From assembly GCA_030005635.1 (NCBI GenBank), contig JARUHP010000015.1, forward strand, positions 34,689 to 98,688: a stretch of DNA of 64,000 nt. Reading direction: 5' to 3'. Of this stretch, positions 18,668 through 28,396 are shown one piece after another. The translations under genes were made by a program, and so were the position numbers. The notes beneath the pieces were generated by a model. That model worked only from the letters and a program-made list of their open reading frames with translations, was not told the DNA's origin and searched no databases. The DNA comes from Deltaproteobacteria bacterium IMCC39146 (GTDB lineage: Bacteria > Desulfobacterota > Desulfuromonadia > Desulfuromonadales > BM103). How positions within the stretch are numbered: position 1 is the stretch's first letter; each line of letters starts with the position of its first letter.

Positions 18668-19735
18668 ATGCTGAATAAACTTGAAGAAGTCGCTGACCGT
18701 TTCCGCGAGGTTGAGGGGTTGCTCTCCGACCATACGGTGATGAATGATCAGAACCGTTACCGCTCCCTGACCAAGGAACACTCCGAGCTGATTGATGTTG
18801 TTAAAGGCTACGAGCGTTGCTGTCGTATCAGAGAGGAAATTGCCGGTAGCCAAGAGCTCCTTAAAGATCCGGATGCCGAGGTTCGCGAAATGGCGAACGC
18901 CGAAGTTTCAGAACTTGAAACCGAGCTGACCGAGCTTGAGGAACAGCTAAAGCTCATGCTTCTGCCCAAGGATCCGAACGATCAGAGAAATATTATTCTT
19001 GAAGTGCGCGCCGGTACCGGCGGTGATGAAGCGGCCCTGTTTGCCGGTGACCTTTTTCGCATGTACTGCCGGTATGCTGACCGTCAGGGTTGGAAGGTGG
19101 AGCTGCTCAATACGGCCGAATCTGAAGCAGGCGGCTACAAGGAAGTGATCGCTCTGGTCAGCGGTAAAGAGGTCTTCTCACGCTTCAAGTACGAGAGTGG
19201 CACACACCGGGTGCAGCGGGTCCCGGAAACCGAGGCCCAGGGGCGGATTCATACTTCTGCCTGCACCGTCGCAGTAATGCCGGAAGCAGATGATGTTGAA
19301 GTCGATATTGATCCCTCCGATTTGCGCATTGACCTCTACCGGGCCTCCGGAGCTGGCGGGCAGCACGTCAACAAGACCGAATCGGCAGTGCGGATAACCC
19401 ATGTTCCGACCGGGGTTGTGGTCGCCTGCCAGGATGAAAAGTCCCAGCACAAAAACAAAGCCAAGGCGATGAAGGTTCTGAAGTCGCGAATTCTTGATGC
19501 CATGCAGGCTGAGCAGCATGCGAAGATGGCCGCCGATCGCAAGAGCCAGGTTGGCAGCGGCGATCGCTCCGAACGTATCCGCACCTATAACTTTCCTCAG
19601 GGACGCTGTACGGATCACCGCGTTAACCTGACGCTTTACAAGCTTGAAGCGATCATGCAGGGAGATCTGGATGAGATTGTTGACACCTTGACGACCCATG
19701 CCCAAGCCGAATTGATGGCGGGTCCGGACAGCTGA
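18668..19735 (+). CDS. prfA: peptide chain release factor 1
   Basis: 355 residues, ATG at 18668; the ribosome site is weak. It reads UAA and UAG stop codons and triggers peptide release. The GGQ motif is seen in [19 protein letters not shown], and the surrounding region ([18 protein letters not shown]) is the class I RF core. The N-terminal coiled coil is rich in Glu and Lys. It is followed 17 bp later by prmC, whose product methylates the Gln of this GGQ, a common pairing. The MITE-like repeat just upstream may separate it from thyX transcription. Confidence 0.96.
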   Translation: MLNKLEEVADRFREVEGLLSDHTVMNDQNRYRSLTKEHSELIDVVKGYERCCRIREEIAGSQELLKDPDAEVREMANAEVSELETELTELEEQLKLMLLPKDPNDQRNIILEVRAGTGGDEAALFAGDLFRMYCRYADRQGWKVELLNTAESEAGGYKEVIALVSGKEVFSRFKYESGTHRVQRVPETEAQGRIHTSACTVAVMPEADDVEVDIDPSDLRIDLYRASGAGGQHVNKTESAVRITHVPTGVVVACQDEKSQHKNKAKAMKVLKSRILDAMQAEQHAKMAADRKSQVGSGDRSERIRTYNFPQGRCTDHRVNLTLYKLEAIMQGDLDEIVDTLTTHAQAELMAGPDS

Positions 19736-19752
19736 TTGCGCAGGGAGTTCGC

Positions 19753-20604
19753 TTGACTGAGCGTTGGACGGTTCTCAAAATTCTGCAATGGACGGCAGAC
19801 TATTTTACTGGCAAGGAGATCGCTTCCGCACGTCTGGAAGCCGAGCTGTTGCTGGCAGCGACCCTTGGCCTGGACCGGGTCGGTCTCTATGTCAATTTTG
19901 AAAGTCCACTGGATTCGTCTGAGTTGACAGCTTTTCGCGAACGGGTACAGAGGCGCGCCAAAGGCGAACCGGTTCAGTATATTCTTGGCGAAACAGAATT
20001 CTGGTCTTTGCCTTTCACGGTCACTCCGGCAGTTCTGGTGCCGCGTGCGGATACCGAAGTTCTGGTTGAGGAAGCTTTATCTCGGATCGAAGGGTCTGTT
20101 CATCTTCTCGATGTCGGTACGGGCAGCGGTGCTATCGCGGTCGCTCTGGCCCACGAAAAGCCAGAAGTCCAAGTCACGGCTCTCGATTGCAGTGAAGCGG
20201 CTCTGCACGTGGCCCGCGCCAACGCCGAGCGCAACGGGGTGGCAGAGCGCGTGAGCTGTCTTGCCGGCGATCTGGCTGATCTGCCACCGGGCCCCTTTGC
20301 AATGGTCGTGAGTAATCCACCCTATATTCCGACTGCGGATTGTGAGCAGTTGATGCAGGAGGTTCGTGACCACGAGCCTCGTCTGGCTCTCGATGGTGGC
20401 GAAGATGGTTTAACCGCTTATCGTCAGCTTGCGTCCCAAGCCGGTAAAATACTCCTTCCGGGGGGTTGGTTGCTGGTTGAGGTCGGTATCGGCCAGGCCG
20501 AAGACGTTGTCGCCCTGTTCAAGGCGGCCGGTCTTGCCGAGATCAAAGGTCGTGATGATTACGCCGGTATCTCCCGGGTTGTCGCAGGACGTAAAAAGCT
20601 TTAA
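19753..20604 (+). CDS. prmC: release factor glutamine methyltransferase
   Basis: 283 residues from a TTG at 19753 with GGGAG five bases upstream. It transfers a methyl group from SAM to the glutamine of the GGQ motif in RF1 and RF2. The N-terminal helical domain precedes a Rossmann methyltransferase: LLDVGTGSGAIAVALA binds SAM and VVSNPPYIP is the catalytic NPPY motif. It lies in an operon-like row with prfA upstream and murA downstream (75 bp). Confidence 0.95.
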   Translation: MTERWTVLKILQWTADYFTGKEIASARLEAELLLAATLGLDRVGLYVNFESPLDSSELTAFRERVQRRAKGEPVQYILGETEFWSLPFTVTPAVLVPRADTEVLVEEALSRIEGSVHLLDVGTGSGAIAVALAHEKPEVQVTALDCSEAALHVARANAERNGVAERVSCLAGDLADLPPGPFAMVVSNPPYIPTADCEQLMQEVRDHEPRLALDGGEDGLTAYRQLASQAGKILLPGGWLLVEVGIGQAEDVVALFKAAGLAEIKGRDDYAGISRVVAGRKKL

Positions 20605-20679
20605 CTTTTCGGCTGCTGAACACTTTTCTTCGTGCCCTCTGCGCACCCTGTGGTAAATAGATTAAAGAGGTAAGAAATT

Positions 20680-21939
20680 TTGGATAAGTTGATCATACAT
20701 GGCGGCAAACGACTGTCCGGCGAGGTTGCTGTGAGTGGGGCCAAGAACGCTGCCTTGCCGCTTCTTTTTGCCACATTGCTCTCTCCCGGACCGCACCGGT
20801 TGGCGAATCTCCCACGTTTGCGTGATATCACCACTGCCGAGCGCTTGCTGGCAGGGCTCGGCGCCGAGGTGGACAGCAGTAACGGCACCTTGAAAATTGC
20901 GACCGAGCAGATCAACAGCATGGAAGCACCTTATGAACTGGTACGTACCATGCGTGCGTCAGTTCTGGTCCTTGGCCCGCTACTGGCCCGCTACGGTAAG
21001 GCCCGGGTCAGCTTGCCCGGCGGTTGCGCCATTGGCGCGCGGCCGATCAATCTGCATCTCAAGGGCCTTGAAGCCATGGGCGCAGAGATTCATCTTGAAA
21101 ACGGTTACGTCGAGGCTAGCGCTGCCCGCCTGGAAGGGGCTCGCATCCACTTTGATGTGCCGACCGTCGGTGGTACTGAAAACCTGATGATGGCGGCGAC
21201 TCTTGCCCGTGGCACCACGATTCTTGAGAACGCAGCACGTGAGCCGGAAATTATTGATCTCGCCAAGGCCTTGCAGGGTATGGGGGCCTCTATCGAGGGT
21301 GCCGGCACCGACACTATAATGATCGAGGGCGTTGACGATCTCTCGCCGATGGATTACCAGGTGATGCCCGATCGCATCGAGGCCGGAACCTTTCTGGTGG
21401 CTGCAGCCATGACCGGTGGCCGGGTTGGCGTTAAAGGCGCCTGTGCCGAACATATGGAGGCGCTGCTCAGCAAGCTTGAAGAGGCTGGCGCAACGGTGGC
21501 CGCGTCGCCGGAAACCCTCTGGGTTGAAGGGCCGCAGGAGATCCAGTCAGTCAACATCAAGACCCAGCCGCATCCGGGTTTTCCGACCGATATGCAAGCT
21601 CAATTTATGGCGATGATGACACTCGGTAACGGCACCAGCATGATTACCGAAGCGGTTTTCGAAAATCGATTTATGCACGTCAGCGAACTGCAGCGGATGG
21701 GTGCAGACATCTCTATCGAAGGCCATACCGCTGCCGTCAAAGGTGTCTCGGCTTTACACGGTGCGCCGGTGATGGCGACCGACCTGCGCGCCAGCGCCTG
21801 TCTGGTTCTCGCCGGCTTGGCTGCGGACAAGACCACCGAGATCAGCCGCATCTATCATCTGGACCGCGGTTATGAAAACCTGGAAGAGAAGTTCCGCAGT
21901 CTGGGCGCGGATATTGAGCGCGTTCCGGAACAAAAATAA
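20680..21939 (+). CDS. murA: UDP-N-acetylglucosamine 1-carboxyvinyltransferase
   Basis: 419 residues from TTG at 20680 with AGAGG nine bases upstream. It adds enolpyruvate to UDP-GlcNAc, the first committed step of peptidoglycan synthesis. Motifs: [13 protein letters not shown] with the catalytic Lys, and the flexible loop [20 protein letters not shown] with the active-site Cys near residue 117. That cysteine is the fosfomycin target, and its presence predicts sensitivity of the enzyme. The C-terminal part has [13 protein letters not shown] and [13 protein letters not shown]. Same strand as prmC and hisG. Confidence 0.96.
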   Translation: MDKLIIHGGKRLSGEVAVSGAKNAALPLLFATLLSPGPHRLANLPRLRDITTAERLLAGLGAEVDSSNGTLKIATEQINSMEAPYELVRTMRASVLVLGPLLARYGKARVSLPGGCAIGARPINLHLKGLEAMGAEIHLENGYVEASAARLEGARIHFDVPTVGGTENLMMAATLARGTTILENAAREPEIIDLAKALQGMGASIEGAGTDTIMIEGVDDLSPMDYQVMPDRIEAGTFLVAAAMTGGRVGVKGACAEHMEALLSKLEEAGATVAASPETLWVEGPQEIQSVNIKTQPHPGFPTDMQAQFMAMMTLGNGTSMITEAVFENRFMHVSELQRMGADISIEGHTAAVKGVSALHGAPVMATDLRASACLVLAGLAADKTTEISRIYHLDRGYENLEEKFRSLGADIERVPEQK

Positions 21940-22024
21940 AGTGACTTTGATGACGAACACTAGGTACACTACCGAGTTGTCGAATCTTCTGTTGTTTGCT
22001 GCCCGTTACTAACTGGATTAAAAT

Positions 22025-22687
22025 ATGAATGACTATTTGACCTTTGCCCTACCCAAAGGGCGCATCATGCAGGACTCCATGGAGTTGTTTGCCAAAATTG
22101 GTATTACCTGCCCGGAAATGGATGATCCTGGCCGCAAGCTGGTTTTTGAAAATCGTGACGACAAATTGCGTTTCATGGCTGTGCGTTCTCAGGATGTTCC
22201 GACCTATGTCGAGCAGGGCTGCGCCGATATTGGCGTGGTCGGCAAAGACACTCTGCTGGAGCAGGAGAAAGATCTCTATGAGCCGCTCGACCTTCAGTTC
22301 GGTTATTGTCGCCTGGTTGTTGCCGAACCGAAGGAATTGCTTCAGGATGATGATCCCGCGGGCTGGTCAAATATCCGGGTGGCCAGCAAGTACCCCAACA
22401 TGACAGAGAAATATTTCGCCGCAAAAGGTGTTCAGGTTGAGGTCATCAAGTTGTATGGTTCGATTGAGCTGGCTCCCCTGGTCGGTTTGACCGAGCGTAT
22501 TGTTGACCTGGTGTCAACCGGCGGTACCATGCGCGAGAATGGCCTGGTTGAGGTGGAAACGATTGCCGAGGTCACCAGCCGTCTGGTTGTGAATCGTGCC
22601 AGTCTCAAAACCAAGCATCGTCGGATTTCCAAGTTGATCGAAGACCTGGAAAAAGTCATCGAAGATGGCCCACGGATTTCCGGCTGA
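22025..22687 (+). CDS. hisG: ATP phosphoribosyltransferase catalytic subunit, short form
   Basis: 220 residues, ATG at 22025. It condenses ATP and PRPP, the first step of histidine synthesis. Signatures: FALPKGRIMQDSMELF, DVPTYVEQGCADIGVVGKD and DLVSTGGTMRENGLVEVE (PRPP loop). The protein lacks the C-terminal regulatory domain of the roughly 300-residue long form. Short HisG needs the HisZ subunit for activity and feedback control; hisZ is not in this window. First gene of the his cluster, split from hisD by a MITE-like repeat. Confidence 0.95.
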   Translation: MNDYLTFALPKGRIMQDSMELFAKIGITCPEMDDPGRKLVFENRDDKLRFMAVRSQDVPTYVEQGCADIGVVGKDTLLEQEKDLYEPLDLQFGYCRLVVAEPKELLQDDDPAGWSNIRVASKYPNMTEKYFAAKGVQVEVIKLYGSIELAPLVGLTERIVDLVSTGGTMRENGLVEVETIAEVTSRLVVNRASLKTKHRRISKLIEDLEKVIEDGPRISG

Positions 22688-22691
22688 TCTA

Positions 22692-22856
22692 TAGTAGCCT
22701 GTCGGACTAACCGTGAGCTGGCTGCAAATCCGTCCGTTTGTCCCATATTTCAGCTCCTTTTCGACCAATAGCTACGGCTATTAATCTCAAATGAGCTAAA
22801 GTCTGACCTCAAACGGCCAAATTTTCGCTTCAGCCCAGATAGTCCGACAGGCTACT
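22692..22856. repeat. MITE-like palindromic repeat, family A copy 2
   Basis: 165 bp, starting 4 bp after the hisG stop and ending 20 bp before hisD. Ends TAGTAGCCTGTCGGAC and GTCCGACAGGCTACT are inverted repeats. The interior shares long identical blocks with 18471-18636: CCCATATTTCAGCTCCT, CGACCAATAGCTACGGCTAT and AAACGGCCAAATTTTCGCTT. As RNA it would form a large hairpin inside the his transcript. Confidence 0.85.
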
Positions 22857-22876
22857 GGTCGCCCAAGGAGATAACC

Positions 22877-24172
22877 ATGATTCGGTTTCTGCGTTTTTCA
22901 GATGCCGGCTTTGCTGAAAACTTTCGCGTGATCAGTGAGCGTGGCGAGACCACACCGCCCGGAGTTCTTGAAACGGTTCAGGAGATCCTCAATGATGTCC
23001 GTAAACGTGGCGACGCAGCGCTTTGTGAATATACAGAGCGCTTTGATCGTCTCAAGCTGAGCGCTGCAACTCTCGAAGTCTCTGCTGATGAGATAGTGCA
23101 GGCTCTTGCCGCCGTCGATAGCGAAACACTGGCGACCTTGCAGCTGGCTGCGGATCGGATTGCAACTTTCCACGCCAAACAAAAAGAAGAGACCTGGCTC
23201 TCCGACGACGAACCTGATATCCGTTTGGGCCAGATGGTCACCCCGCTTGATCGTGTCGGAATTTACGTGCCGGGCGGTAAGGCCGCCTACCCTTCGTCTG
23301 TGCTGATGAATGCGGTGCCGGCCAAGGTGGCAGGCGTTGGCGAAGTCATTATGGTCGTACCGATGCCTGATGGTGTGGTCAATCCCTACGTGCTCGCTGC
23401 CGCCCATATTGCAGGCGTCGACAGGATTTTCAAGCTGGGCGGTGCCCAGGCTGTGGCGGCCCTTGCCTACGGTACGGAGACGGTGCCGAAGGTCGACAAG
23501 ATTACCGGGCCCGGTAATATCTTTGTGGCCACGGCTAAACGTCTGGTCTTCGGTACGGTCGACATCGACATGATCGCCGGACCGAGTGAAATTCTGGTCA
23601 TCAACGACGGCAGTGGCAACCCGGCGCATATTGCCGCGGACCTGCTTTCGCAAGCCGAGCATGATGAACTGGCGGCCTCATTGCTGATTACGACCGACGA
23701 AGCTTTTGGTCAGCAGGTTGCCAAGGAACTGGAAGCCCAGTTGCAGGAGCTGTCGCGTGCCGCAATCGCTCGTCAGTCGATCGATAATTTCGGTGCGATT
23801 ATTCTCGCCCGTGATCTGGATGAAGCAGCTGCCTTCAGCAACAAGATTGCTCCGGAGCACCTTGAACTTGCGGTTGATGAGCCCTTTGCACTGCTACCGA
23901 AGATAAGGCATGCCGGTGCGGTCTTCCTCGGTCACAACACCCCGGAAGCGGCCGGTGACTATCTGGCTGGACCGAACCACACCCTGCCGACCGGCGGCAC
24001 GGCACGTTTTTTCTCGCCGCTGGGCACCGAAGACTTTGTCAAAAAATCGAGCTTGATTTCTTTCAGCGCGGAAGGCTTGAACCGGTTGGGTGCAGATATT
24101 ATTAAAATTGCCGAGCTGGAAGGTCTGGAAGCTCATGCTAAATCAGTATCGATTCGGCTTAATAAAAGCTGA
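22877..24172 (+). CDS. hisD: histidinol dehydrogenase
   Basis: 431 residues, ATG at 22877 with AAGGAG upstream. It oxidises histidinol to histidine in two NAD-dependent steps and binds zinc. Signatures: [61 protein letters not shown] and [10 protein letters not shown]. Length is standard. It follows hisG across the repeat and precedes hisB across another repeat, so the his genes may be co-transcribed through both palindromes. Confidence 0.96.
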   Translation: MIRFLRFSDAGFAENFRVISERGETTPPGVLETVQEILNDVRKRGDAALCEYTERFDRLKLSAATLEVSADEIVQALAAVDSETLATLQLAADRIATFHAKQKEETWLSDDEPDIRLGQMVTPLDRVGIYVPGGKAAYPSSVLMNAVPAKVAGVGEVIMVVPMPDGVVNPYVLAAAHIAGVDRIFKLGGAQAVAALAYGTETVPKVDKITGPGNIFVATAKRLVFGTVDIDMIAGPSEILVINDGSGNPAHIAADLLSQAEHDELAASLLITTDEAFGQQVAKELEAQLQELSRAAIARQSIDNFGAIILARDLDEAAAFSNKIAPEHLELAVDEPFALLPKIRHAGAVFLGHNTPEAAGDYLAGPNHTLPTGGTARFFSPLGTEDFVKKSSLISFSAEGLNRLGADIIKIAELEGLEAHAKSVSIRLNKS

Positions 24173-24206
24173 ACATGAATCGCTGTGCTAACTTGACGGT
24201 CTGTTG

Positions 24207-24275
24207 ACCACGAAGGCCACGAAGATAAGATTAATGGTAGTAGATTTTCTTCGCGTTCTTCGTGCCCTTCGTGGT
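24207..24275. repeat. ACCACGAAGG palindromic repeat, family C
   Basis: Left arm ACCACGAAGGCCACGAAGA and right arm TTCTTCGTGCCCTTCGTGGT form an imperfect hairpin between hisD and hisB. Related arms flank the larger repeat at 27180-27460. The GAAGG-type core occurs as a low-complexity palindrome; no protein is implied. Confidence 0.75.
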
Positions 24276-24343
24276 GAAAATCACCAGGGCTGTTGTAGCA
24301 GCTGCCACACCATGAAGTTTTTAATTCTCTGATGGAGGAACTT

Positions 24344-24934
24344 ATGGCAAGGACCGCTACGATTGATCGTAGTACCAAAGAGACCAGCATCAAATTAACC
24401 CTCGAGTTGGATGGTCGCGGTGAGCACCAGATTGAATCTGGAGTGCCTTTCTTCGATCATATGCTGACCCAAATCGCTCGCCACGGTTTTTTCGATCTGC
24501 AACTCGATGCCAAGGGCGACCTGGAAATAGATGCCCACCATACGGTAGAGGATGTCGGTATCTGTCTCGGTGAAGCTTTCAAAAAGGCGCTCGGTGACAA
24601 AACCGGGATTCGCCGCTATGGTCGTGGCACCATGCCGATGCATGAAGCGCTGGCAGCGGTTATCCTTGATTTCTCTGGGCGTCCCTTCCTGGTTTTCAAT
24701 GTGCCTCTGCCGAAAGCCCAGGTCGGCAACTTCGAACTCGAACTGGTCGAAGAGTTTTTCACCGCCTTCTGTAACCACTCCGGTGCCAATCTTCACGTGA
24801 ACCTGGCCTATGGCGACAATCTGCATCATATCGTCGAGGCGGTTTTTAAGGCCTTTGCGCGGGCTCTTGATGATGCCACTCAGTTTGACTCCCGGATTGA
24901 AGGAGTTCTTTCCTCAAAGGGCTCTCTTGAGTAG
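24344..24934 (+). CDS. hisB: imidazoleglycerol-phosphate dehydratase
   Basis: 196 residues from ATG at 24344, which has GGAGG five bases upstream; the ATG at 24332 overlaps that site. It dehydrates imidazoleglycerol phosphate to imidazole acetol phosphate. Metal-binding motifs are visible: [28 protein letters not shown] and [12 protein letters not shown]. It is monofunctional and lacks the phosphatase domain of the enterobacterial fusion, so histidinol-phosphatase must be elsewhere. It is followed by hisH after 28 bp. Confidence 0.96.
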   Translation: MARTATIDRSTKETSIKLTLELDGRGEHQIESGVPFFDHMLTQIARHGFFDLQLDAKGDLEIDAHHTVEDVGICLGEAFKKALGDKTGIRRYGRGTMPMHEALAAVILDFSGRPFLVFNVPLPKAQVGNFELELVEEFFTAFCNHSGANLHVNLAYGDNLHHIVEAVFKAFARALDDATQFDSRIEGVLSSKGSLE

Positions 24935-24962
24935 AGATGGCAAGTACGATTAGGAACAAAAA

Positions 24963-25586
24963 ATGATCACGATCATCGATTATGAAATGGGTAACCTGCG
25001 CAGCGTCGAAAAAGCTTTTGAAAAGCTTGGCTGTGCAGCCAGGGTCAGCAGTGACCCTGCCGACCTTGCGAATACGGACAAAATCGTTCTCCCGGGTGTT
25101 GGTGCCTTCCGTGACTGCATCAACAACCTGCGTGCCGGTGGTTTCGTCGAGCCGTTGCTGCAGCATGTAGCGGCTGGCAAGCCGTTGCTCGGTATCTGTG
25201 TCGGTATGCAGATGCTTTTTGATGAGAGCGAAGAGTTCGGCTGTCATCAGGGCTTGGGGCTGATTCCCGGCAAAGTAGTCCGCTTCCCGGCAGGAATGAA
25301 AGAGGGTGGTGAGCGACTCAAGGTTCCACATATGGGCTGGAACACTATCCAGATCAAGCAGGACGCCCCGATTTTCAAGAATACTGCCGAAGGTAGCTAC
25401 GTCTATTTCGTACATTCCTACTACTGCTCTGCCGACAATCAGGATAATGTGGCGGCGAGTTGTCGGTACGGAGAGATAGAATTTTGTGCTGCAATCTGGC
25501 GTGACAACCTCATGGCCACCCAATTCCATCCAGAGAAGAGCCAGGACATCGGTCTGAACATATTTAAGAATTTTGGAGAGCTGTAA
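24963..25586 (+). CDS. hisH: imidazole glycerol phosphate synthase, glutaminase subunit
   Basis: 207 residues, ATG at 24963. Class I glutamine amidotransferase that supplies ammonia to HisF. The nucleophile cysteine is in LLGICVGMQMLFDES, and the His-Glu pair is in ATQFHPEKSQDIG. The Rossmann start IDYEMGNLRSVEKAFEKLG is typical. Its stop is immediately followed by the hisA start with no spacer, so the two are probably translationally coupled. Confidence 0.96.
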   Translation: MITIIDYEMGNLRSVEKAFEKLGCAARVSSDPADLANTDKIVLPGVGAFRDCINNLRAGGFVEPLLQHVAAGKPLLGICVGMQMLFDESEEFGCHQGLGLIPGKVVRFPAGMKEGGERLKVPHMGWNTIQIKQDAPIFKNTAEGSYVYFVHSYYCSADNQDNVAASCRYGEIEFCAAIWRDNLMATQFHPEKSQDIGLNIFKNFGEL

Positions 25587-26315
25587 ATGATCATCCTCCC
25601 GGCAATTGATCTCAAGGAAGGCTGCTGTGTCCGTCTGGAACAGGGCCTGATGGATAAAGATACCGTATACAACGATAACCCTGGCGAGCAGGCGCGCATC
25701 TGGCAGGACCAAGGTGGCGAATTCCTGCACATCGTCGATCTGGACGGGGCATTCGCCGGTGTGCCGAAGAACAAACAGGCGATCAAGGCTATCGTCAAGG
25801 CTATCGATATCCCTTCGGAGCTGGGTGGTGGCATCCGTGACATGCAGACCATTGAAGCCTACCTGGAGTTGGGTATCGACCGGGTGATCCTCGGCACAGT
25901 TGCCAAAGAGAATCCGGCGCTGGTCGAAGAAGCCTGCAAGAAGTTCCCGGGCCAGATCGTGGTCGGCATTGACGCCAAGGACGGCCTGGTAGCGGTGCGT
26001 GGCTGGGCTGATGTCACTGAGAAAAAGGCGACCGAGATGGCCAAGGAGATGGAAGGCTTCGGTGTCGAGGCGATCATCTATACTGATATTGCCCGCGACG
26101 GCATGATGCAGGGGCCCAACATCGAGGCGACCAAGGCACTGGCCGAGTCAATTAATATCCAGGTGATTGCTTCCGGTGGTCTCTCGACGCTTGATGATAT
26201 CCGCCGGCTGATAGCGATTGAATCTTCCGGGGTGACCGGAGTGATTACCGGCAAGGCGATTTATTCCGGAGCCATCGATTTGCGCGAAGCGGTGGCCTTG
26301 ACCAAGGGCAATTAA
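25587..26315 (+). CDS. hisA: ProFAR isomerase
   Basis: 242 residues, ATG at 25587 directly after the hisH stop; GGAGAG lies inside the hisH end. It is a TIM-barrel isomerase acting on the fourth step of the histidine pathway. The catalytic Asp pair fits [19 protein letters not shown] and [16 protein letters not shown], and phosphate-binding loops are LGGGIRDM and [11 protein letters not shown]. It is followed by an 85-bp gap with a repeat-like segment before hisF. Confidence 0.96.
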   Translation: MIILPAIDLKEGCCVRLEQGLMDKDTVYNDNPGEQARIWQDQGGEFLHIVDLDGAFAGVPKNKQAIKAIVKAIDIPSELGGGIRDMQTIEAYLELGIDRVILGTVAKENPALVEEACKKFPGQIVVGIDAKDGLVAVRGWADVTEKKATEMAKEMEGFGVEAIIYTDIARDGMMQGPNIEATKALAESINIQVIASGGLSTLDDIRRLIAIESSGVTGVITGKAIYSGAIDLREAVALTKGN

Positions 26316-26318
26316 CAT

Positions 26319-26383
26319 CGGGAACAGGGAACAGGGATAAGGCCAATACACTTCCTTGAACCTTTAACCCCGAACCTTTAGCC
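26319..26383. repeat. short low-complexity repeat between hisA and hisF
   Basis: GGGAACAGGGAACAGGGATAAGG-type sequence is followed by CCTTGAACCTTTAACC and CCGAACCTTTAGCC, a roughly inverted arrangement. This resembles short intergenic repeats but has no second copy in the window. It sits just before the hisF ribosome site. Confidence 0.4.
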
Positions 26384-26400
26384 TGCCTTATAGGATTTCT

Positions 26401-27168
26401 ATGCTAGCAAAACGAATCATACCCTGCCTCGATGTTAAAGACGGCCGGGTTGTCAAAGGGGTCAATTTTGTCGGCCTGCGTGACGCCGGTGACCCGGTTG
26501 AAGCGGCCGAGGCTTACTGTGAGCAGGGCGCAGACGAGCTGACCTTTCTCGACATCACCGCCTCGAGCGACAAGCGCAATATCATTCTCGACGTGGTTCG
26601 CGAGACCGCCGAGAGGGTGTTTATGCCGCTGACCGTAGGTGGCGGGGTGCGCGAAGTCTCAGACATCCGCAATCTGCTTAATGCTGGTGCCGATAAGGTT
26701 TCGATTAACACGGCTGCCGTGAACCGTCCGGAGTTTGTTCGTGAAGCGGCTGAGCGTTTTGGATCGCAGTGCATCGTGGTAGCGATCGATGCCCGGCGAG
26801 TGCCTGAGAGCGACCCGCTGGCATGGGAAGTCTACACTCATGGCGGCCGTAACCCGACCGGAATTGACGTACTGGAATGGGCGGAACGGATGGCGGACTA
26901 TGGCGCCGGAGAAATTCTTCTCACGTCCATGGATTGTGATGGCACCAAGGACGGGTATGACATCCCCTTGACCCGCGCGGTCAGTGATCGTGTCGAAATC
27001 CCGGTGATCGCTTCAGGTGGCGTCGGTAATCTTGAGCATATTCGTGAAGGGTTGGTTGAGGGCGCAGCCAGTGCGGCTCTTGCGGCAAGCATTTTCCATT
27101 TTCGAGAGTATACGATCGGTGAATGTAAGGAATACCTCAAGAAAAATGATGTGCCCGTGAGACTTTAA
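26401..27168 (+). CDS. hisF: imidazole glycerol phosphate synthase, cyclase subunit
   Basis: 255 residues, ATG at 26401 with AGGA upstream. TIM-barrel partner of HisH: it uses the ammonia to form imidazoleglycerol phosphate and AICAR. Catalytic Asp residues lie in [18 protein letters not shown] and VVAIDARRV; other signatures are [27 protein letters not shown] and [12 protein letters not shown]. Standard length. The following 309 bp contain nested repeats before hisE. Confidence 0.97.
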   Translation: MLAKRIIPCLDVKDGRVVKGVNFVGLRDAGDPVEAAEAYCEQGADELTFLDITASSDKRNIILDVVRETAERVFMPLTVGGGVREVSDIRNLLNAGADKVSINTAAVNRPEFVREAAERFGSQCIVVAIDARRVPESDPLAWEVYTHGGRNPTGIDVLEWAERMADYGAGEILLTSMDCDGTKDGYDIPLTRAVSDRVEIPVIASGGVGNLEHIREGLVEGAASAALAASIFHFREYTIGECKEYLKKNDVPVRL

Positions 27169-27179
27169 GATTATTAATT

Positions 27180-27460
27180 AACCACGAAGAGCACGAAAGC
27201 TGCGAAGAATAAACAAAAAAATACGGGTCTATAACCCAAACTAAGGGAATACAATCTTTACACCAAAACTAGGTAAGAGCTGAAATCAAAAGTCCAACGC
27301 AGAAGCCAAGAAAAGCCAAGAAAGACGCAAGGGACGATTTTCTCGCTTTTTGAAGTGGTTTTCTTGCGGGCTTCCTCTACCCCCTTTCCTTGGGTTGTAA
27401 GTCGGAAAAGATATGTTTTTAAAAGCTTTACTCTGTGGGCTTCGTGTCCTTCGCGGTGAA
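27180..27460. repeat. nested repeat: family C arms enclosing family B copy 2
   Basis: The 309-bp hisF-hisE gap is nearly all repeat. Outer arms AACCACGAAGAGCACGAAAG (from 27180) and CTTCGTGTCCTTCGCGGTGAA (to 27460) belong to the ACCACGAAG family. Inside, 27305-27394 is an inverted copy of the repeat at 14421-14505, with the core at 27344-27384. A phrase close to TATAACCCAA occurs before both family B copies (27229 and 14389). This looks like one repeat inserted in another, but the order of events is inference. Confidence 0.75.
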
Positions 27461-27477
27461 CAAAAAGGGTTCAAATT

Positions 27478-27804
27478 ATGAAAGAACGCAACGATATTCT
27501 GGATGCCGTCTACCAGGTGGTCCAGGATCGTAAGCAGAATCCATCAGAAAAGTCCTACGTGGCATCACTTTACGCTAAAGGTCTTGATAAGATTCTCGGC
27601 AAGATCGGTGAGGAGGCTACGGAAGTTGCCGTTGCCGGCAAGGGTGGTGAGGTCGATGAAGTGGTCAGTGAAGTGGCAGATTTATGGTTCCATACCCTGG
27701 TGCTGCTGAGTTATTACGATTTGCCCCCTGAAAAAATTTATGCAGAGTTGGAGCGTCGTTTCGGTCTGTCCGGTCTGGAAGAAAAAGCCAGTCGCACAAG
27801 TTGA
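27478..27804 (+). CDS. hisE: phosphoribosyl-ATP diphosphatase
   Basis: 108 residues, ATG at 27478. It removes pyrophosphate from phosphoribosyl-ATP, the second step of histidine synthesis. Family features are KILGKIGEEATEVAVAGKGG with the acidic metal ligands and EVVSEVADLWFHTLVLLSYY. It is separate from HisI, which is absent from this window, whereas many bacteria have a HisIE fusion. It ends the his cluster; yqeY follows after 127 bp. Confidence 0.94.
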   Translation: MKERNDILDAVYQVVQDRKQNPSEKSYVASLYAKGLDKILGKIGEEATEVAVAGKGGEVDEVVSEVADLWFHTLVLLSYYDLPPEKIYAELERRFGLSGLEEKASRTS

Positions 27805-27931
27805 AACCTTCGATAATTGAGGGGTTTGCAACAAATAACCAAAGGTTGAGATCCAACAATAAAGCATTCATCACAGGTGGTAAGTCTTTTGCCTGGCCCT
27901 ATGTTTAAAAGGTTTAAGGAGATAGCAAAGA

Positions 27932-28375
27932 ATGAGTATCCAGGATCAATTGCTTGATGCGATGAAGGTCGCGATGAAAGCTAAAGACAGCTTGCGTCTG
28001 ACCACGATTCGCATGGCCCGTACCGCTTTGAAGAACGTTGAGATAGACACGCGTCAGGAGCTTGATGAGGCTGCTGCGATCAAAGTGCTTTCGACCCTGG
28101 TTAAGCAGAGGCGTGAAGCGGCGGAAGCTTACCGCGAAACTCGCCCGGAGCTGGCCGAAAAGGAAGAACTTGAAGTGGTCATCCTGCAGGAGTTTCTGCC
28201 GGCTCAGTTGAGCGAGGCCGAAATTGAGGCGTTGGTGGCCAAGGCGGTCGCCGAAAGTGGAGCTAGTTCCATGAAGGATATGGGTGCGGTTATGAAACTG
28301 GTCACTCCGCAAACCACCGGTCGAGCCGATGGTAAACTGGTCAGCAACCTGGTCCGGAAACTTCTGGCGGGGTAA
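27932..28375 (+). CDS. YqeY/GatB-domain protein
   Basis: 147 residues, ATG at 27932 with AAGGAGA upstream. All-helical family related to the tail of GatB. Features: QDQLLDAMKVAMKAKDSLRLTTIRM, RREAAEAYRETRPELAEKEE and SMKDMGAVMKLVTPQTTGRADG. It may assist tRNA-dependent amidation, but its role is unproven. Related genomes place it with rpsU, dnaG and rpoD; here rpsU is missing and cvpA follows 21 bp later. Confidence 0.92.
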   Translation: MSIQDQLLDAMKVAMKAKDSLRLTTIRMARTALKNVEIDTRQELDEAAAIKVLSTLVKQRREAAEAYRETRPELAEKEELEVVILQEFLPAQLSEAEIEALVAKAVAESGASSMKDMGAVMKLVTPQTTGRADGKLVSNLVRKLLAG

Positions 28376-28396
28376 GCCAAAGGAGCTGTTTTCTGT

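Noticed and set aside
22898..23662. 254-residue minus-strand frame opposite hisD
   Set aside because: His-, Arg- and Asp-rich shadow of a conserved gene in a GC-skewed codon pattern.
24207..27460. CRISPR array
   Set aside because: Repeats are palindromic, single or in pairs, unevenly spaced and without spacers; no cas genes in the window.
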